Assembly: GCA_023423655.1 (NCBI GenBank)
Contig: JAFAFE010000005.1
Coordinates: forward strand, 186,001-250,000
Reading direction: 5' to 3'
Length of the DNA: 64,000 nucleotides
Source of the DNA: Pseudomonadota bacterium
GTDB lineage: Bacteria > Pseudomonadota > Alphaproteobacteria > Sphingomonadales > Sphingomonadaceae
In this document: one piece after another, positions 51,969 to 60,676 of the stretch
Position numbering within the stretch: position 1 is the stretch's first letter
How the letters are laid out: every line of letters begins with the position of its first letter
Notes under the pieces: model-generated
Seen by the model: the letters and a program-made list of their open reading frames with translations, nothing else
Database searches by the model: none
Told to the model about the DNA's origin: nothing
Translations under genes and position numbers: made by a program

Positions 51969-52036
51969 GCTGCTTATCCTGTCCCCGATTTGTCCGTAAT
52001 AATTTTCGCTATACGCGTTGCCCCACAGGCTCTTGC

Positions 52037-54130
52037 TTATTCGACCGCATAGCGCAAGCCCAACCACAGCGTGCGGGGCAAGGCACGTTCGATAATGCCG
52101 GTGCGCGAGCGTGTCGCTTCGACCGTGCGGTTGCCCAGATTTTCGCCGCGCAGTTCCACCATGAACCGCTCGCTTATCCTAGCCCCGACCATCGCATCGA
52201 GCGTCAAGGCAGGGGCGAGGCGGATGCGATTCTGGTCGTCTTCAAACTGTGCGCCAATATAGCGCGCTGCCAGCATCGCGTCGACATTTTCCCCCTTGAA
52301 ACCCATCCGCAACGCGCCGCTATGCTTGGGCACTTGCGCGGGACGGAGCCGGTCGAGCGGCGCACTCACCCCTGACGCCCGCACTGACGCGTCGGTATAG
52401 GCATAGGCCGCGCTTAGGCTCCACCGGCTGCCGAGCGCAAGGCTGGCATCAAGCTCCGCGCCGCGGCTCAGTATCGCGTCGAGATTGCGACGCTGCTTAT
52501 AGGTACCGCCCGCCGCGACAAAGCCGACGCCGGGGAAATTACCCGGTCCGTCGGCCAGACTGACATTGGCAATCGCGCCATTGAGCCGGTTGGCATAGAG
52601 GGTGGCGGACAGGCGGATGCCGCTCTCCGGCGCAAATTCCAGCCCCGCTTCGACGCCGCGCACCCGTTCGGGGTCGAGCGCAGGATTGGCCGCAATCGCG
52701 TCGGTCCCGACCCGATATGGCCGGTATAATTCGTTGAGCGTCGGCAGCCGCCAATTGCTATAGGCCGCCCCCCTTAGCGTAAGGCCTTCCGCCACGCGAA
52801 CCCGCACTGCCCCGCTTGCCGAAGGCTCCCAGCCTGAGCGGCGCGGGAAATGGCTATCGGTAAGGGATGGCCCGCCGAAAAATTGCTCCTCCAACATGCC
52901 GCCCGACAGCCGCCAATGGTCAAGCCGCGCGCTCGCGAGGAGCGTGACCGTGTCCCCCACATCCTGACGCAGCGCGGCATAGGCCCCGACCGTTACGGCC
53001 CGGCCTCCCGCTTCGCGCAGCCGTGTCGGCGCGCCCGCGACAAAGCTATAGCGTTCGCGGCTCGCCCCGCTGGTAAAGCGCCCGTCCGCGCCCAATGTCA
53101 GCGCCTTCAACGGGCGGATTTCAAACGCGCCGCCCCAGCCGGTCGCAGGCACCCGATATTGGTCGAGCGTCGGATTAACGCTGTTGCGGTCGGCGCTGAC
53201 GCTTGCAAAGCCGGAGCGCATTTGCCGCAACTGGCCATAGAGCATCGCAGACCAGGGGAGCCTGCCTTCATGCACCAGCCTGACACTCGCATCGGCCCCG
53301 ATGCTAAGGCTGTCGCTATAAGCGGTGCCGCGATTGCGCGCGTCGTAAAAGCCCGACAGAACAGCCTGCAATCGGGTCGCATCATCAAGGTCGATCACCC
53401 CGCGCGCGAGCAGATTGGCCTGCTCATAGGGCGCGCGCTGGTCAGCTTTTCCGCGCTGGTGGCGGGGCGTCGGATAGAAGCCTTCGCTGCGTTCATAGCC
53501 CGCTGCCAGCATCGCGGAGCCGCTGCCCAAAGTGGCCGACACCAGCCCGTCGGCGCTCACACTATTGCGGCTGCCATAGGCCAGACCACCCGCAAAAGCC
53601 GGATGGTCGTCGGGGTCATTTTCGCTGAACAGCTCGATGCTCCCCGCCACCCCGCCGGGGCCGCCGGTCAAACCCGATCCGCCGCGCGTCACCCGCACGC
53701 TTCCGAGACGCTGCGCCGATATAGACGGCCAGTTGACCCAGCCGCCAAACGGATCGGTCACTGGCACGCCATCAAGCAATACCACCGTCCGGCTCGCCGC
53801 ATTGCCGCCCAGCCCCCGCAAGGTCATGCCCTGACTGGTGGGGTGGGCGGAGCGCGCGTCGGAACGGCGGAATTGCTGCAATCCCGCCACATCGCGCAGC
53901 GTATCTTCGACGCGCCCACTGGCGGTTGTGCGCAACCGGTCGCGGTTCAGCACCACCTCCTGCCCGCTTATATCCTTGCGAGGGAGCGCCCCGCCGATCA
54001 CCACTATCTCCTGCGCACAGCAAACCGATATGGGCTGAAGGTCGGCCTCCTCGCCATTGTCCTGCGCCACAGCAGCAGCGGGCAACAGCACCACCAACGC
54101 GCTCGCCATCAAAAATTGCGTCCGCCTCAT
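52037..54130 (-). CDS. TonB-dependent receptor in the tyrosine-degradation locus
   Basis: A 697-residue outer-membrane receptor with signal peptide (ALVVLLPAAAVAQ), TonB-box-like EIVVIGG, a plug domain (LRGLGGNAASRTVVLLDGVPVTDPFGGW, RVTRGGSGLTGGPGG) and a beta-barrel. It resembles the BtuB-like vitamin/small-molecule group. It ends in LRYAVE rather than the usual terminal aromatic residue, which is unusual for a barrel. The start overlaps the maiA stop (ATGA), so it is translated with maiA. The ligand is unknown; linkage suggests an aromatic compound or a cofactor. Confidence 0.85.
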   Translation of the reverse strand: MRRTQFLMASALVVLLPAAAVAQDNGEEADLQPISVCCAQEIVVIGGALPRKDISGQEVVLNRDRLRTTASGRVEDTLRDVAGLQQFRRSDARSAHPTSQGMTLRGLGGNAASRTVVLLDGVPVTDPFGGWVNWPSISAQRLGSVRVTRGGSGLTGGPGGVAGSIELFSENDPDDHPAFAGGLAYGSRNSVSADGLVSATLGSGSAMLAAGYERSEGFYPTPRHQRGKADQRAPYEQANLLARGVIDLDDATRLQAVLSGFYDARNRGTAYSDSLSIGADASVRLVHEGRLPWSAMLYGQLRQMRSGFASVSADRNSVNPTLDQYRVPATGWGGAFEIRPLKALTLGADGRFTSGASRERYSFVAGAPTRLREAGGRAVTVGAYAALRQDVGDTVTLLASARLDHWRLSGGMLEEQFFGGPSLTDSHFPRRSGWEPSASGAVRVRVAEGLTLRGAAYSNWRLPTLNELYRPYRVGTDAIAANPALDPERVRGVEAGLEFAPESGIRLSATLYANRLNGAIANVSLADGPGNFPGVGFVAAGGTYKQRRNLDAILSRGAELDASLALGSRWSLSAAYAYTDASVRASGVSAPLDRLRPAQVPKHSGALRMGFKGENVDAMLAARYIGAQFEDDQNRIRLAPALTLDAMVGARISERFMVELRGENLGNRTVEATRSRTGIIERALPRTLWLGLRYAVE

Positions 54131-54765
54131 GCCGGTTGCACGGCCTCCGGCGCGGCCTTGGCAAAGGCGTCCATCCCCGTCAGCGCCGCATCAATCCGCA
54201 CCAGCTTGGGGAACGCATCGAGCGATGTATCGAACCGCCGCGCATTATAAATTTGCGGCACCAGACAGACATCGACCAGATCAGGCGCATCGCCGCCGAA
54301 TAATCCTTGCGCCGGGGCCAAGGCTTCCAGGGCCGTGAAGCCTTCCACTATCCAGTGGCGATACCAATCATCTACTTGCGCCTGCGTCGCACCAAATTCG
54401 GTTTTCAAATATTTCAGCACCCGCAAATTATTGAGCGGGTGGGTGTCCGCAATAATCACCATCGCCGCTGCCAGCACCTTGGCCCTTGCATCCGCTTGCG
54501 TCGGGATCAAGCGGGCTTGTGGATAGCGCGCATCGAGCCAGTCGATGATCGCAAGGCTCTGCCCCAAAAACTGCCCGTCATGTTCCAGGGTCGGGACAAA
54601 GCCTTGCGGGTTGCGTGCGAGATGCTCCGCCGCTCTTTGCGCGCCCTCGACCAGATTGGTCGGCACCGCCTCATAAGCGACGCCCTTCAAATTGAGCGCG
54701 ATCCGCACCCGGTACGAGGCCGACGAACGGAAATAATCATAAAGGGTGAGCGACGGAGCGGTCAT
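54127..54765 (-). CDS. maiA: Maleylacetoacetate isomerase (zeta-class GST)
   Basis: Glutathione-dependent isomerase that turns maleylacetoacetate into fumarylacetoacetate. The zeta-class active-site motif is SSASYRVRIALNLKG (14-28), with the catalytic Ser pair, and FVPTLEHDGQFLGQSLAIIDWL is typical. Length (212) is normal. It is the first gene of a run maiA-receptor-marR-hpd-VOC-FAH, all on the minus strand. Confidence 0.95.
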   Translation of the reverse strand: MTAPSLTLYDYFRSSASYRVRIALNLKGVAYEAVPTNLVEGAQRAAEHLARNPQGFVPTLEHDGQFLGQSLAIIDWLDARYPQARLIPTQADARAKVLAAAMVIIADTHPLNNLRVLKYLKTEFGATQAQVDDWYRHWIVEGFTALEALAPAQGLFGGDAPDLVDVCLVPQIYNARRFDTSLDAFPKLVRIDAALTGMDAFAKAAPEAVQPA

Positions 54766-55440
54766 GGCGGCTGTCCTGCTGGAGGGAAACTATGCCCCTT
54801 CCTTAAAGCCTTGCCCGCGCTTTCGCCAAGCCTTCTATGAAGCTTGCGCCCCTTCCCTCTCATGCCGTTCAATCAACATTTTGTGGTCTGCCCGCAAAAA
54901 TTAAAAAACCGCGCATTTCTCGCGAAAATGCCCCCTTAGCTTCGCAAAGTTCGGGCAAATCGCAAAATTTTTAAACCACAATATATAGCACGACATAAAA
55001 TAATCCGCTCCCTTCAATACGCACCGGATTTTATTGTTAAAAGCCATCCTATTCCTGCTCCTTAGCCTATGGGCGCACAGCCCGATTCGGCGGTAAGGAT
55101 GGCCGGGAGGATTGCTGTAGGACAGTTTTGTTCCGTGCAATTTGCGCCGGAAATCCTCCCCTACAAGGGGAGGTGGCGCGCCCGAAGGGCGTGACGGAGG
55201 AGTGTCTTGCTATCGTGAGGGTATCACCCCTCCGTCATTTGCTGACGCAAATGCCACCTCCCCTTTTGAGGGGAGGATTAAGTGGGCAACGCTACCTCGC
55301 TTCTTTGTGCTCCGTAAACGGCACAGGCTTTTATGCGCAACATAAAGGGGGGCAATGCGTTGGGGGTTGGATATGGCCTACCTCGCGCTGTTCCCACGCA
55401 CGGTTTTCTGCCGTGCGCCAACCACGGATATTGTCCTCCT
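54766..55440. other. Intergenic region between maiA and ubiB
   Basis: 675 bp between divergent genes. The half near maiA (about 54890-55060) is AT-rich with no supported gene; a 79-codon minus-strand frame lies there but shows no family features. The middle carries the palindromic repeat listed separately. Promoters of both flanking genes should lie here, but no box is clear enough to call. Confidence 0.5.
55152..55279. repeat. Palindromic intergenic repeat with AATCCTCCCC ends
   Basis: The element opens with AATCCTCCCC...GGGGAGGTGGC and closes with the inverse GCCACCTCCCC...GGGGAGGATT. Inside, TGACGGAGGAGTG pairs with the inverted ACCCCTCCGTCA. It has the architecture of a small non-coding palindromic element; a minimal copy of its arm is at 28532-28552. 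Confidence 0.75.
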
Positions 55441-56982
55441 ATGATAAAAACCATTGCCGTCGCCCATCGGGACCGTGAGCGGTTGCGCGAGATTGTGCAG
55501 GTGGCCTCGCGCTTCGGCTTGGGCGTATTGCTCGCGCGGTTCGGGCTGGAGCGCAGCGGTAAGGCGCGCGAGGCCCATGCCGATAGCGACCCTGACAGCC
55601 TGCCGCGCCGCACCCGGCTTGCGCTCGAAGCCTTGGGGCCGACCTTTATCAAGCTCGGGCAAATTTTGGCGACGCGCAGCGATTTGCTGCCACCCGAATG
55701 GACCAGCGAATTGGAGCAATTACACAGCCAGGCCCCGACGCTCGCCTTTGCCGATTTGCGCGCGGCGGTTGAAGAGGCTTTGGGCGAGCCGCCCGAAACC
55801 GCCTTTGCGACATTTGACCCCCAACCGCTCGCCGCCGCGTCAATGGCGCAGGTCCACCGCGCGAGCCTCCACGCCGAGGAGGGCGCGCAAGGCACCGAGG
55901 TCGTGCTCAAAATCCGCCGCCCCGGTATCCGCCCGCGCGTGGAAGCGGATTTGCGCCTGATCGCACAACTCGCAGCGATCGCGGAAAGCGCGAGCGCGGA
56001 AATGAAGCGGTTCCAGCCCGCCGCGCTCCTCCAGCAATTGACCGAAGCGATATTGGAGGAACTGGATTTCACCATCGAAGGCCGCAATGCCGACCGGCTG
56101 CGCGCCGATTTCACGCGCAATCCCAAAATAGTCGTGCCGCGCATCCATTGGGGTTGGTCGTCCGAAACCTTGCTGGTGATGGATTATGTCGAAGGGATCG
56201 CCCCGCGCGATGGGGCGCGCCTGCGCGCCGCCGGGATTGACCCGCAAGCCATTGCAAGCCTTGGCGCCGATGCCGTGCTCGACATGGTGCTGGTCAATGG
56301 CCGCTTTCATGGCGACCCGCACCCCGGCAATTTGCTGTGCCTGACGGGGAACCGCATTGCGCTCCTCGATTGCGGGATGATCGGCCATGTCTCGCCGCGC
56401 CGCCGCGAAGAGTTAATCGACTTTGTGCAGGCGCTCGCCAACGGCAATCCCAAAGGGCTGGCCGACGTGCTCGCCATCTGGTCGGCAGGAAGCGATGCGT
56501 CACCGGACAAGGTGCAGCTCGCCGCCGAACGATTGGTCCAGCGCCACTCGGGCGGGCGGCTGGTGCTGAGCGAAATGGTCGCCGATTTCATGGCACTAAT
56601 GCGCAGCGAACGCATGACCATGCCGCCCGACCTGTTGCTGATTTTCAAAGCCTTGGTGACCTTGGACGGCGTGCTACTCCAAATTGCGCCCGATTTTGAT
56701 TTAAGCGAAGCGATGCGGCGCTCGTCGATGCGGATTTTGCAAGCACGGCTGTCCCCCGACCATTGGCAGCCCAATGTGCAAGCCTTGCTGCGCGAAGTGG
56801 GCCGCATCGGCGATGATGCGCCGCGCCTGCTACGCAGCGCGGTGCAGAAGCTGGAAGCAGACAGGCCCCTCCCCCCTCCCCCGCCCGATTATGGGCCAGC
56901 CATTGCAAGTGCGGGCCGGTGGATTGCGGGCGCGATTGTGGTGGGGGCAGGTGTGATCGCTGCGGCGTTGCTGTGGGTGTGA
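55441..56982 (+). CDS. ABC1/UbiB-family atypical kinase
   Basis: UbiB-family proteins support ubiquinone synthesis and lipid handling at the membrane. The family signature KxGQ appears as FIKLGQILATRSDLLP, the Ala-rich loop as AAASMAQVHRASL, the catalytic loop as HGDPHPGNLL and the metal Asp as LLDCGMIG. A C-terminal membrane segment (GRWIAGAIVVGAGVIAAALLW) is present. The ATG at 55441 (MIKTIAVAHR) is preferred to longer in-frame starts. Product is 513 residues. No other ubi genes are nearby, so it may be UbiB itself or a paralogue. Confidence 0.88.
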   Translation: MIKTIAVAHRDRERLREIVQVASRFGLGVLLARFGLERSGKAREAHADSDPDSLPRRTRLALEALGPTFIKLGQILATRSDLLPPEWTSELEQLHSQAPTLAFADLRAAVEEALGEPPETAFATFDPQPLAAASMAQVHRASLHAEEGAQGTEVVLKIRRPGIRPRVEADLRLIAQLAAIAESASAEMKRFQPAALLQQLTEAILEELDFTIEGRNADRLRADFTRNPKIVVPRIHWGWSSETLLVMDYVEGIAPRDGARLRAAGIDPQAIASLGADAVLDMVLVNGRFHGDPHPGNLLCLTGNRIALLDCGMIGHVSPRRREELIDFVQALANGNPKGLADVLAIWSAGSDASPDKVQLAAERLVQRHSGGRLVLSEMVADFMALMRSERMTMPPDLLLIFKALVTLDGVLLQIAPDFDLSEAMRRSSMRILQARLSPDHWQPNVQALLREVGRIGDDAPRLLRSAVQKLEADRPLPPPPPDYGPAIASAGRWIAGAIVVGAGVIAAALLWV

Positions 56983-57020
56983 CCGGGAGGGCTGGTCCTC
57001 TTTTCCATACTCCTCCATCT

Positions 57021-57112
57021 TCGTCATTGCGAGGAGCGCAGCGACGAAGCAATCCAGTGTTGGCGCAGCGCGACTCTGGATTGCCGCGCGCCTACGGCGC
57101 TCGCAATGACGA
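57021..57112. repeat. Palindromic intergenic repeat with TCGTCATTGCGAG ends
   Basis: TCGTCATTGCGAG and its inverse CTCGCAATGACGA bound about 90 bp, with an inner pair AATCCAG/CTGGATT. It follows ubiB by about 40 nt and looks like a dispersed non-coding element, since its ends are not part of any gene. Confidence 0.75.
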
Positions 57113-57265
57113 CGGTAGGGAGAATGGGAGGGGCGCACATCATAATTTTACACACTGACATCAATGTGAATATAATATGAAAGCCGCGTTCACTAAAATC
57201 TCAGCGACGCGATTCTAAATCCTCACCCCGTCAGTTCACGCATAGTCCCACGGAGGGGAGATTTT

Positions 57266-57685
57266 ATGAAATTCACCACTTTTTCGCTCGCAGCACTTGC
57301 GCTTGCCGCCATTGCTGCGCCGGCCGCCGCCGCGCCCCAGCCCGTCACCGGACGCTGGCTCGACCAGTCCAAGGGCGGCGTCATCCAGATTGCGCCTTGT
57401 GGCCGCGCGCTATGCGGGCGGCTGGTCCAAGTGCTCGAAAAGGGCCGCGCGGGCGCGAAGGACCAGAACAACCCAAACCCCGCGCTGCGCAACCGTCCGG
57501 TGCAGGGCATCACCTTGCTATCGAACTTTGTCGCCGACGGGGATAGCTGGCGCGGCCAGATTTACGACCCGCGCAAGGGCAAGACTTATAAGAGTTTTGT
57601 GAAATTAAACCCTAACGGGACACTGAGCGTCAAAGGCTGTCTGGGGCCGTTCTGCCAAACGCAAACCTGGACGCGGGCGCGCTGA
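57266..57685 (+). CDS. Secreted DUF2147 family protein
   Basis: A 139-residue product with a signal peptide ending AAPAAAA. The mature protein is a small beta-rich domain: VTGRWLDQSKGGVIQIAPCG, LCGRLVQ, then GQIYDPRKGKTYKSFVKLNPNGTLSVKGCLGPFCQTQTWTR, which matches DUF2147. Four cysteines may form two disulfides. A strong Shine-Dalgarno (GGAGGGGAG) precedes the ATG. Function of the family is not established; the fold suggests binding of a small ligand in the envelope. Confidence 0.88.
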   Translation: MKFTTFSLAALALAAIAAPAAAAPQPVTGRWLDQSKGGVIQIAPCGRALCGRLVQVLEKGRAGAKDQNNPNPALRNRPVQGITLLSNFVADGDSWRGQIYDPRKGKTYKSFVKLNPNGTLSVKGCLGPFCQTQTWTRAR

Positions 57686-57710
57686 TTTCGCCTCGCTGAA
57701 TTTTAAACTT

Positions 57711-57826
57711 CGTCATTCCCGCGCAGGCGGGAATCCATCTCCTGACCTAAAGATTCAAGCTGCCTTATCCGCGAAGCGATAAGGGAAAGGTCCGGAGATG
57801 GATCCCCGATCAAGTCGGGAATGACG
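57711..57826. repeat. Palindromic intergenic repeat with CGTCATTCCCG ends, copy 1
   Basis: The element opens CGTCATTCCCGCGCAGGCGG and closes GGGAATGACG, with an inner pair GGGAATCCATCTCC/GGAGATGGATCCCC. It lies between convergent DUF2147 and racemase genes. A second copy with the same ends is at 60252-60342. Confidence 0.8.
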
Positions 57827-57850
57827 AGGTTTTTATTTTCTAGCGCCCCC

Positions 57851-58549
57851 TTACGGCGCATCCCCCAAAATCCACTCCACACCGGCCAGCGCGTGCAATT
57901 CGGTGCTGTCGTAAATCGGCAGCACATTGGCCTTGGTGTCGACAATCAGGTCCAGTTCGGTGCAGCCTAGCACCACCGCGTCGAAATCGGCCTGGTCGAT
58001 ATTGGTGATGTAGGTTTTAAGCTCGCGCTCGGCATCGCGGGTGACGCGGCCGAACATCAGGTCGTCATAGATGATCTTGTCGATCTTTTCCGCTTCACCG
58101 TCACCGACCGTTTTCAAACTGATGCCATGGCCGACAAGGCGTTGGCGATACCATTTGCCGGTCATCACATTATGCGTGCCGATAAGCGCGGCGTTCTGGA
58201 CGCCATCCGCCTGCATCTTTGCGCCAATCGCATCGACGATATGGAGGATCGGGATTTTGACCGATTTCTGCACCTCGTCATACACTTTGTGCATCGAGTT
58301 GGCGCAGATGAGGATCGCGGTCGCGCCCGCTTTTTCAAGCCGCTTGGCCGATGCCTTCAATGCCTCGGTGGCGTGCGCCCATTGCTCGTCGGTTTCGATG
58401 CGCGACAGGTCGCAGAAATTGAGGCTTTCGACCACCAGCGGCGCGGAACACATGCCGCCCACCCGCTTTTGAATCTGCTGGTTGATGATGCGATAATATG
58501 TTTCGGTCGAGACCCAGCTCATCCCTCCGATCAGGCCCAGTTTGCGCAT
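57851..58549 (-). CDS. Aspartate/glutamate racemase family protein
   Basis: Cofactor-independent amino acid racemase of 232 residues. The two catalytic cysteines lie in LICANSMHKVYDEV and VLGCTELDLIV; the N-terminus LGLIGGMSWVSTETYY is the family hallmark. The Cys motifs and length suggest the RacX/YgeA group, so the substrate may be other than aspartate. It is downstream of the transhydrogenase operon and separated from it by a hairpin. Confidence 0.9.
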   Translation of the reverse strand: MRKLGLIGGMSWVSTETYYRIINQQIQKRVGGMCSAPLVVESLNFCDLSRIETDEQWAHATEALKASAKRLEKAGATAILICANSMHKVYDEVQKSVKIPILHIVDAIGAKMQADGVQNAALIGTHNVMTGKWYRQRLVGHGISLKTVGDGEAEKIDKIIYDDLMFGRVTRDAERELKTYITNIDQADFDAVVLGCTELDLIVDTKANVLPIYDSTELHALAGVEWILGDAP

Positions 58550-58572
58550 TTTCCCTCACCCGTCATGTAAAG

Positions 58573-58607
58573 AAACGTCGCCCCGACCGACTGCCGGGGC
58601 GACGTTT
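58573..58607. terminator. Hairpin after the transhydrogenase operon
   Basis: AAACGTCGCCCCG and CGGGGCGACGTTT form a perfect 13-bp stem with a 9-nt loop. On the minus strand it lies about 150 nt after pntB and ends in ACGTTTCTTTA, so it could be a terminator for pntB; it is also 24 nt before the racemase start. Confidence 0.6.
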
Positions 58608-58620
58608 GGTTGCGTTCTGG

Positions 58621-58731
58621 TTAGCGTGAAGCGGGCCTGCTTGCCAAGAAATACCGGACGGCTTCGGCGTAAAAAATCGTGTCGGGTATCGGCGGGGGTG
58701 CCAGCGAGGGTGCGGGCATGGGTGCGGGCAT
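58621..58731 (-). CDS. Possible small ORF after pntB
   Basis: A 36-codon frame starting MPAPMPAPSLAPPPIPD and ending FLASRPASR. The Met-Pro-Ala repeats come from a 12-bp tandem repeat, and the frame is continuous upstream with the +1 frame of the pntB end, so a frame change at the pntB stop would extend the protein. I see no clear ribosome site. It may be real, a remnant, or chance. Confidence 0.25.
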   Translation of the reverse strand: MPAPMPAPSLAPPPIPDTIFYAEAVRYFLASRPASR

Positions 58732-58742
58732 GGGTGCGGGCA
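58708..58742. repeat. 12-bp tandem repeat downstream of pntB
   Basis: GGGTGCGGGCAT repeats almost three times in a row (58708-58719, 58720-58731 and a partial third unit). It lies in the gap between pntB and the racemase. Such short perfect tandem repeats are slippage-prone. Confidence 0.85.
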
Positions 58743-58759
58743 GGGCCGAAACGGGCGGC

Positions 58760-60223
58760 TTAATGCCCCCCGCCGTTCAGCGACTTCACAATTTCTTCGA
58801 CCATTTTCTTGGCGTCCGCGAGCAGCATCATGGTGTTGTCCATATAGAAAACATCATTGTCGACGCCCGCATAGCCGACCCCGCCCATCGAGCGTTTGAC
58901 GAACAAGACCGTCTTGGCCTTTTCAACGTCGAGCACCGGCATCCCGTAAATCGGCGATGTCTTGTCGGTCTTGGCCGCAGGGTTGGTGACGTCATTCGCG
59001 CCGATGACAAAAGCGACATCGGCTTGCGCAAATTCGCTGTTAATATCCTCCAACTCAAACACTTCGTCATAGGGCACATTGGCTTCGGCGAGCAGCACGT
59101 TCATATGGCCCGGCATACGCCCCGCGACCGGATGGATCGCATATTTGACGTTGACGCCTTCCTTTTTGAGGAGGTCGCCCATTTCGCGCAGCACGTGCTG
59201 GGCCTGCGCCACCGCCATGCCATAGCCCGGCACGATGATGACATTGTCGGCTTGGGCCATGAGGAAAGCCGCGTCTTCGGCAGAGCCGCGCTTCCACGGG
59301 CGTTGCTCTTTGGCTTCGCCGCCGCCCGCCGCCGCTTCCGCGCCGAACCCGCCTGCGATAACCGACAGGAAGCTGCGGTTCATCGCGCGGCACATGATGT
59401 AGCTCAAAATCGCACCCGACGAGCCGACCAGCGCGCCGGTGATAATCATCGCGCTATTATGAAGCGTGAAGCCCATCGCCGCGGCCGCCCAGCCCGAATA
59501 GCTATTCAGCATCGACACCACGACCGGCATATCCGCCCCGCCAATCGGGATGATGAGGAGGAAACCGATGATGAAGGAGAGCGCCAAAATCGTCCAGAAA
59601 ATCCACTGGCTCTGGTCCTGCGTGAAATAAGCGGTAAGGCCCACAATCGCCGCCAACGTGCCAAGATTGATGACATGGCGCAGCGGCAGGATGATCGGCG
59701 CGCCCGACATTTTGCCCGCAAGTTTCAAAAACGCAATCACCGATCCGGAGAAGGTAATCGCGCCAATCGCGGCGCCCAGCCCCATCTCGACACGGCTCAC
59801 CGGGCTGATGAGACCATCTTCGCCGACGATGCCGAACGCTTCGGGATTGAGATAGGCGGCAGCGGCCACCAGCACCGCGGCAAGGCCGACAAGGCTGTGG
59901 AAAGCCGCCACAAGTTGCGGCATGTCGGTCATCGCAATCTTCTTGGCAATCGCAAAGCCGATCACCGCGCCAATAGCAATCGCGCCCAATATGAGGCCTA
60001 AAGCGCCCAAATCCGGCCCGACATAGCTGTCGGTCAAGCTGCTCCCGTACATCGGCATATGGGTGACGAGCGTTGTTACGACCGCAATGCCCATGCCGAT
60101 CATACCCAACCGGTTACCGCGCTGCGACGTCGCCGGTGACGACAGGCCACGGAGCGCCAATATGAAGCACACGCCCGCAATCAGATAAGCAATGCTCACC
60201 CAGGCTGGTATTTCATGTATCAT
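58760..60223 (-). CDS. pntB: NAD(P) transhydrogenase subunit beta
   Basis: Beta subunit of the proton-translocating transhydrogenase, which uses the proton gradient to make NADPH from NADH. About nine membrane segments (residues 1-275) are followed by the NADP-binding domain III: IIVPGYGMAVAQAQH (the GxGxxV-type motif), VKYAIHPVAGRMPGHMNVLLAEA and FVIGANDVTNPAA. Length 487 is normal. It is the last gene of the pnt operon. Confidence 0.96.
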   Translation of the reverse strand: MIHEIPAWVSIAYLIAGVCFILALRGLSSPATSQRGNRLGMIGMGIAVVTTLVTHMPMYGSSLTDSYVGPDLGALGLILGAIAIGAVIGFAIAKKIAMTDMPQLVAAFHSLVGLAAVLVAAAAYLNPEAFGIVGEDGLISPVSRVEMGLGAAIGAITFSGSVIAFLKLAGKMSGAPIILPLRHVINLGTLAAIVGLTAYFTQDQSQWIFWTILALSFIIGFLLIIPIGGADMPVVVSMLNSYSGWAAAAMGFTLHNSAMIITGALVGSSGAILSYIMCRAMNRSFLSVIAGGFGAEAAAGGGEAKEQRPWKRGSAEDAAFLMAQADNVIIVPGYGMAVAQAQHVLREMGDLLKKEGVNVKYAIHPVAGRMPGHMNVLLAEANVPYDEVFELEDINSEFAQADVAFVIGANDVTNPAAKTDKTSPIYGMPVLDVEKAKTVLFVKRSMGGVGYAGVDNDVFYMDNTMMLLADAKKMVEEIVKSLNGGGH

Positions 60224-60251
60224 ATTGTTCCCCCGACATATTTTTCATTTT

Positions 60252-60342
60252 CGTCATTCCCGCGAAAGCGGGAATCCATCTCCGACCCGACCCGCAAACC
60301 GCCAAGTCGGGAGATGGATCCCCGGTCAAGCCGGGGATGACG
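60252..60342. repeat. Palindromic intergenic repeat with CGTCATTCCCG ends, copy 2
   Basis: Same ends and internal pair (GGGAATCCATCTCC, then GGAGATGGATCCCCGG) as the copy at 57711-57826. It lies inside the pnt operon between the subunit gene for the alpha membrane part and pntB, so it should be transcribed and could affect the mRNA. Confidence 0.8.
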
Positions 60343-60371
60343 TGAGGACAGGCTCACAGACAAGCCCACCC

Positions 60372-60665
60372 TCACCGCTCCTTCTTCTTATACATGGCAA
60401 GCATCCGCGCGGTGACGGCAAAGCCACCGAAAATATTGATACTCGCGAGCACCACCGCGACAAGGCCGAGCCATTTGGACACCGTCCCGCCATCACTCAA
60501 CCCGACAGCCGCCGCCGCAATCAACGCGCCCACAATAATCACCGAAGAAATCGCATTGGTCACCGCCATCAACGGCGTGTGCAACGCAGGCGTCACCGAC
60601 CAGACGACATAATAGCCGACAAAACAGGCGAGGACGAAGATAGAAAGAATTGAAATAAAGTCCAT
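60372..60665 (-). CDS. NAD(P) transhydrogenase subunit alpha, membrane part
   Basis: A 97-residue polytopic protein (three membrane segments) corresponding to the C-terminal membrane half of the alpha subunit, which in many alphaproteobacteria is a separate gene (often named pntAB or pntA2). The pattern VWSVTPALHTPLMAVTNAISSVIIVGAL is diagnostic. The ATG at 60665 has GAGG 8 nt upstream; an earlier in-frame start would overlap the preceding gene. Confidence 0.93.
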   Translation of the reverse strand: MDFISILSIFVLACFVGYYVVWSVTPALHTPLMAVTNAISSVIIVGALIAAAAVGLSDGGTVSKWLGLVAVVLASINIFGGFAVTARMLAMYKKKER

Positions 60666-60676
60666 TTCACGCGACC

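Noticed and set aside
54901..55140. A 79-codon minus-strand frame between maiA and ubiB
   Set aside because: No recognisable features and poor initiation context; the region is AT-rich non-coding sequence.
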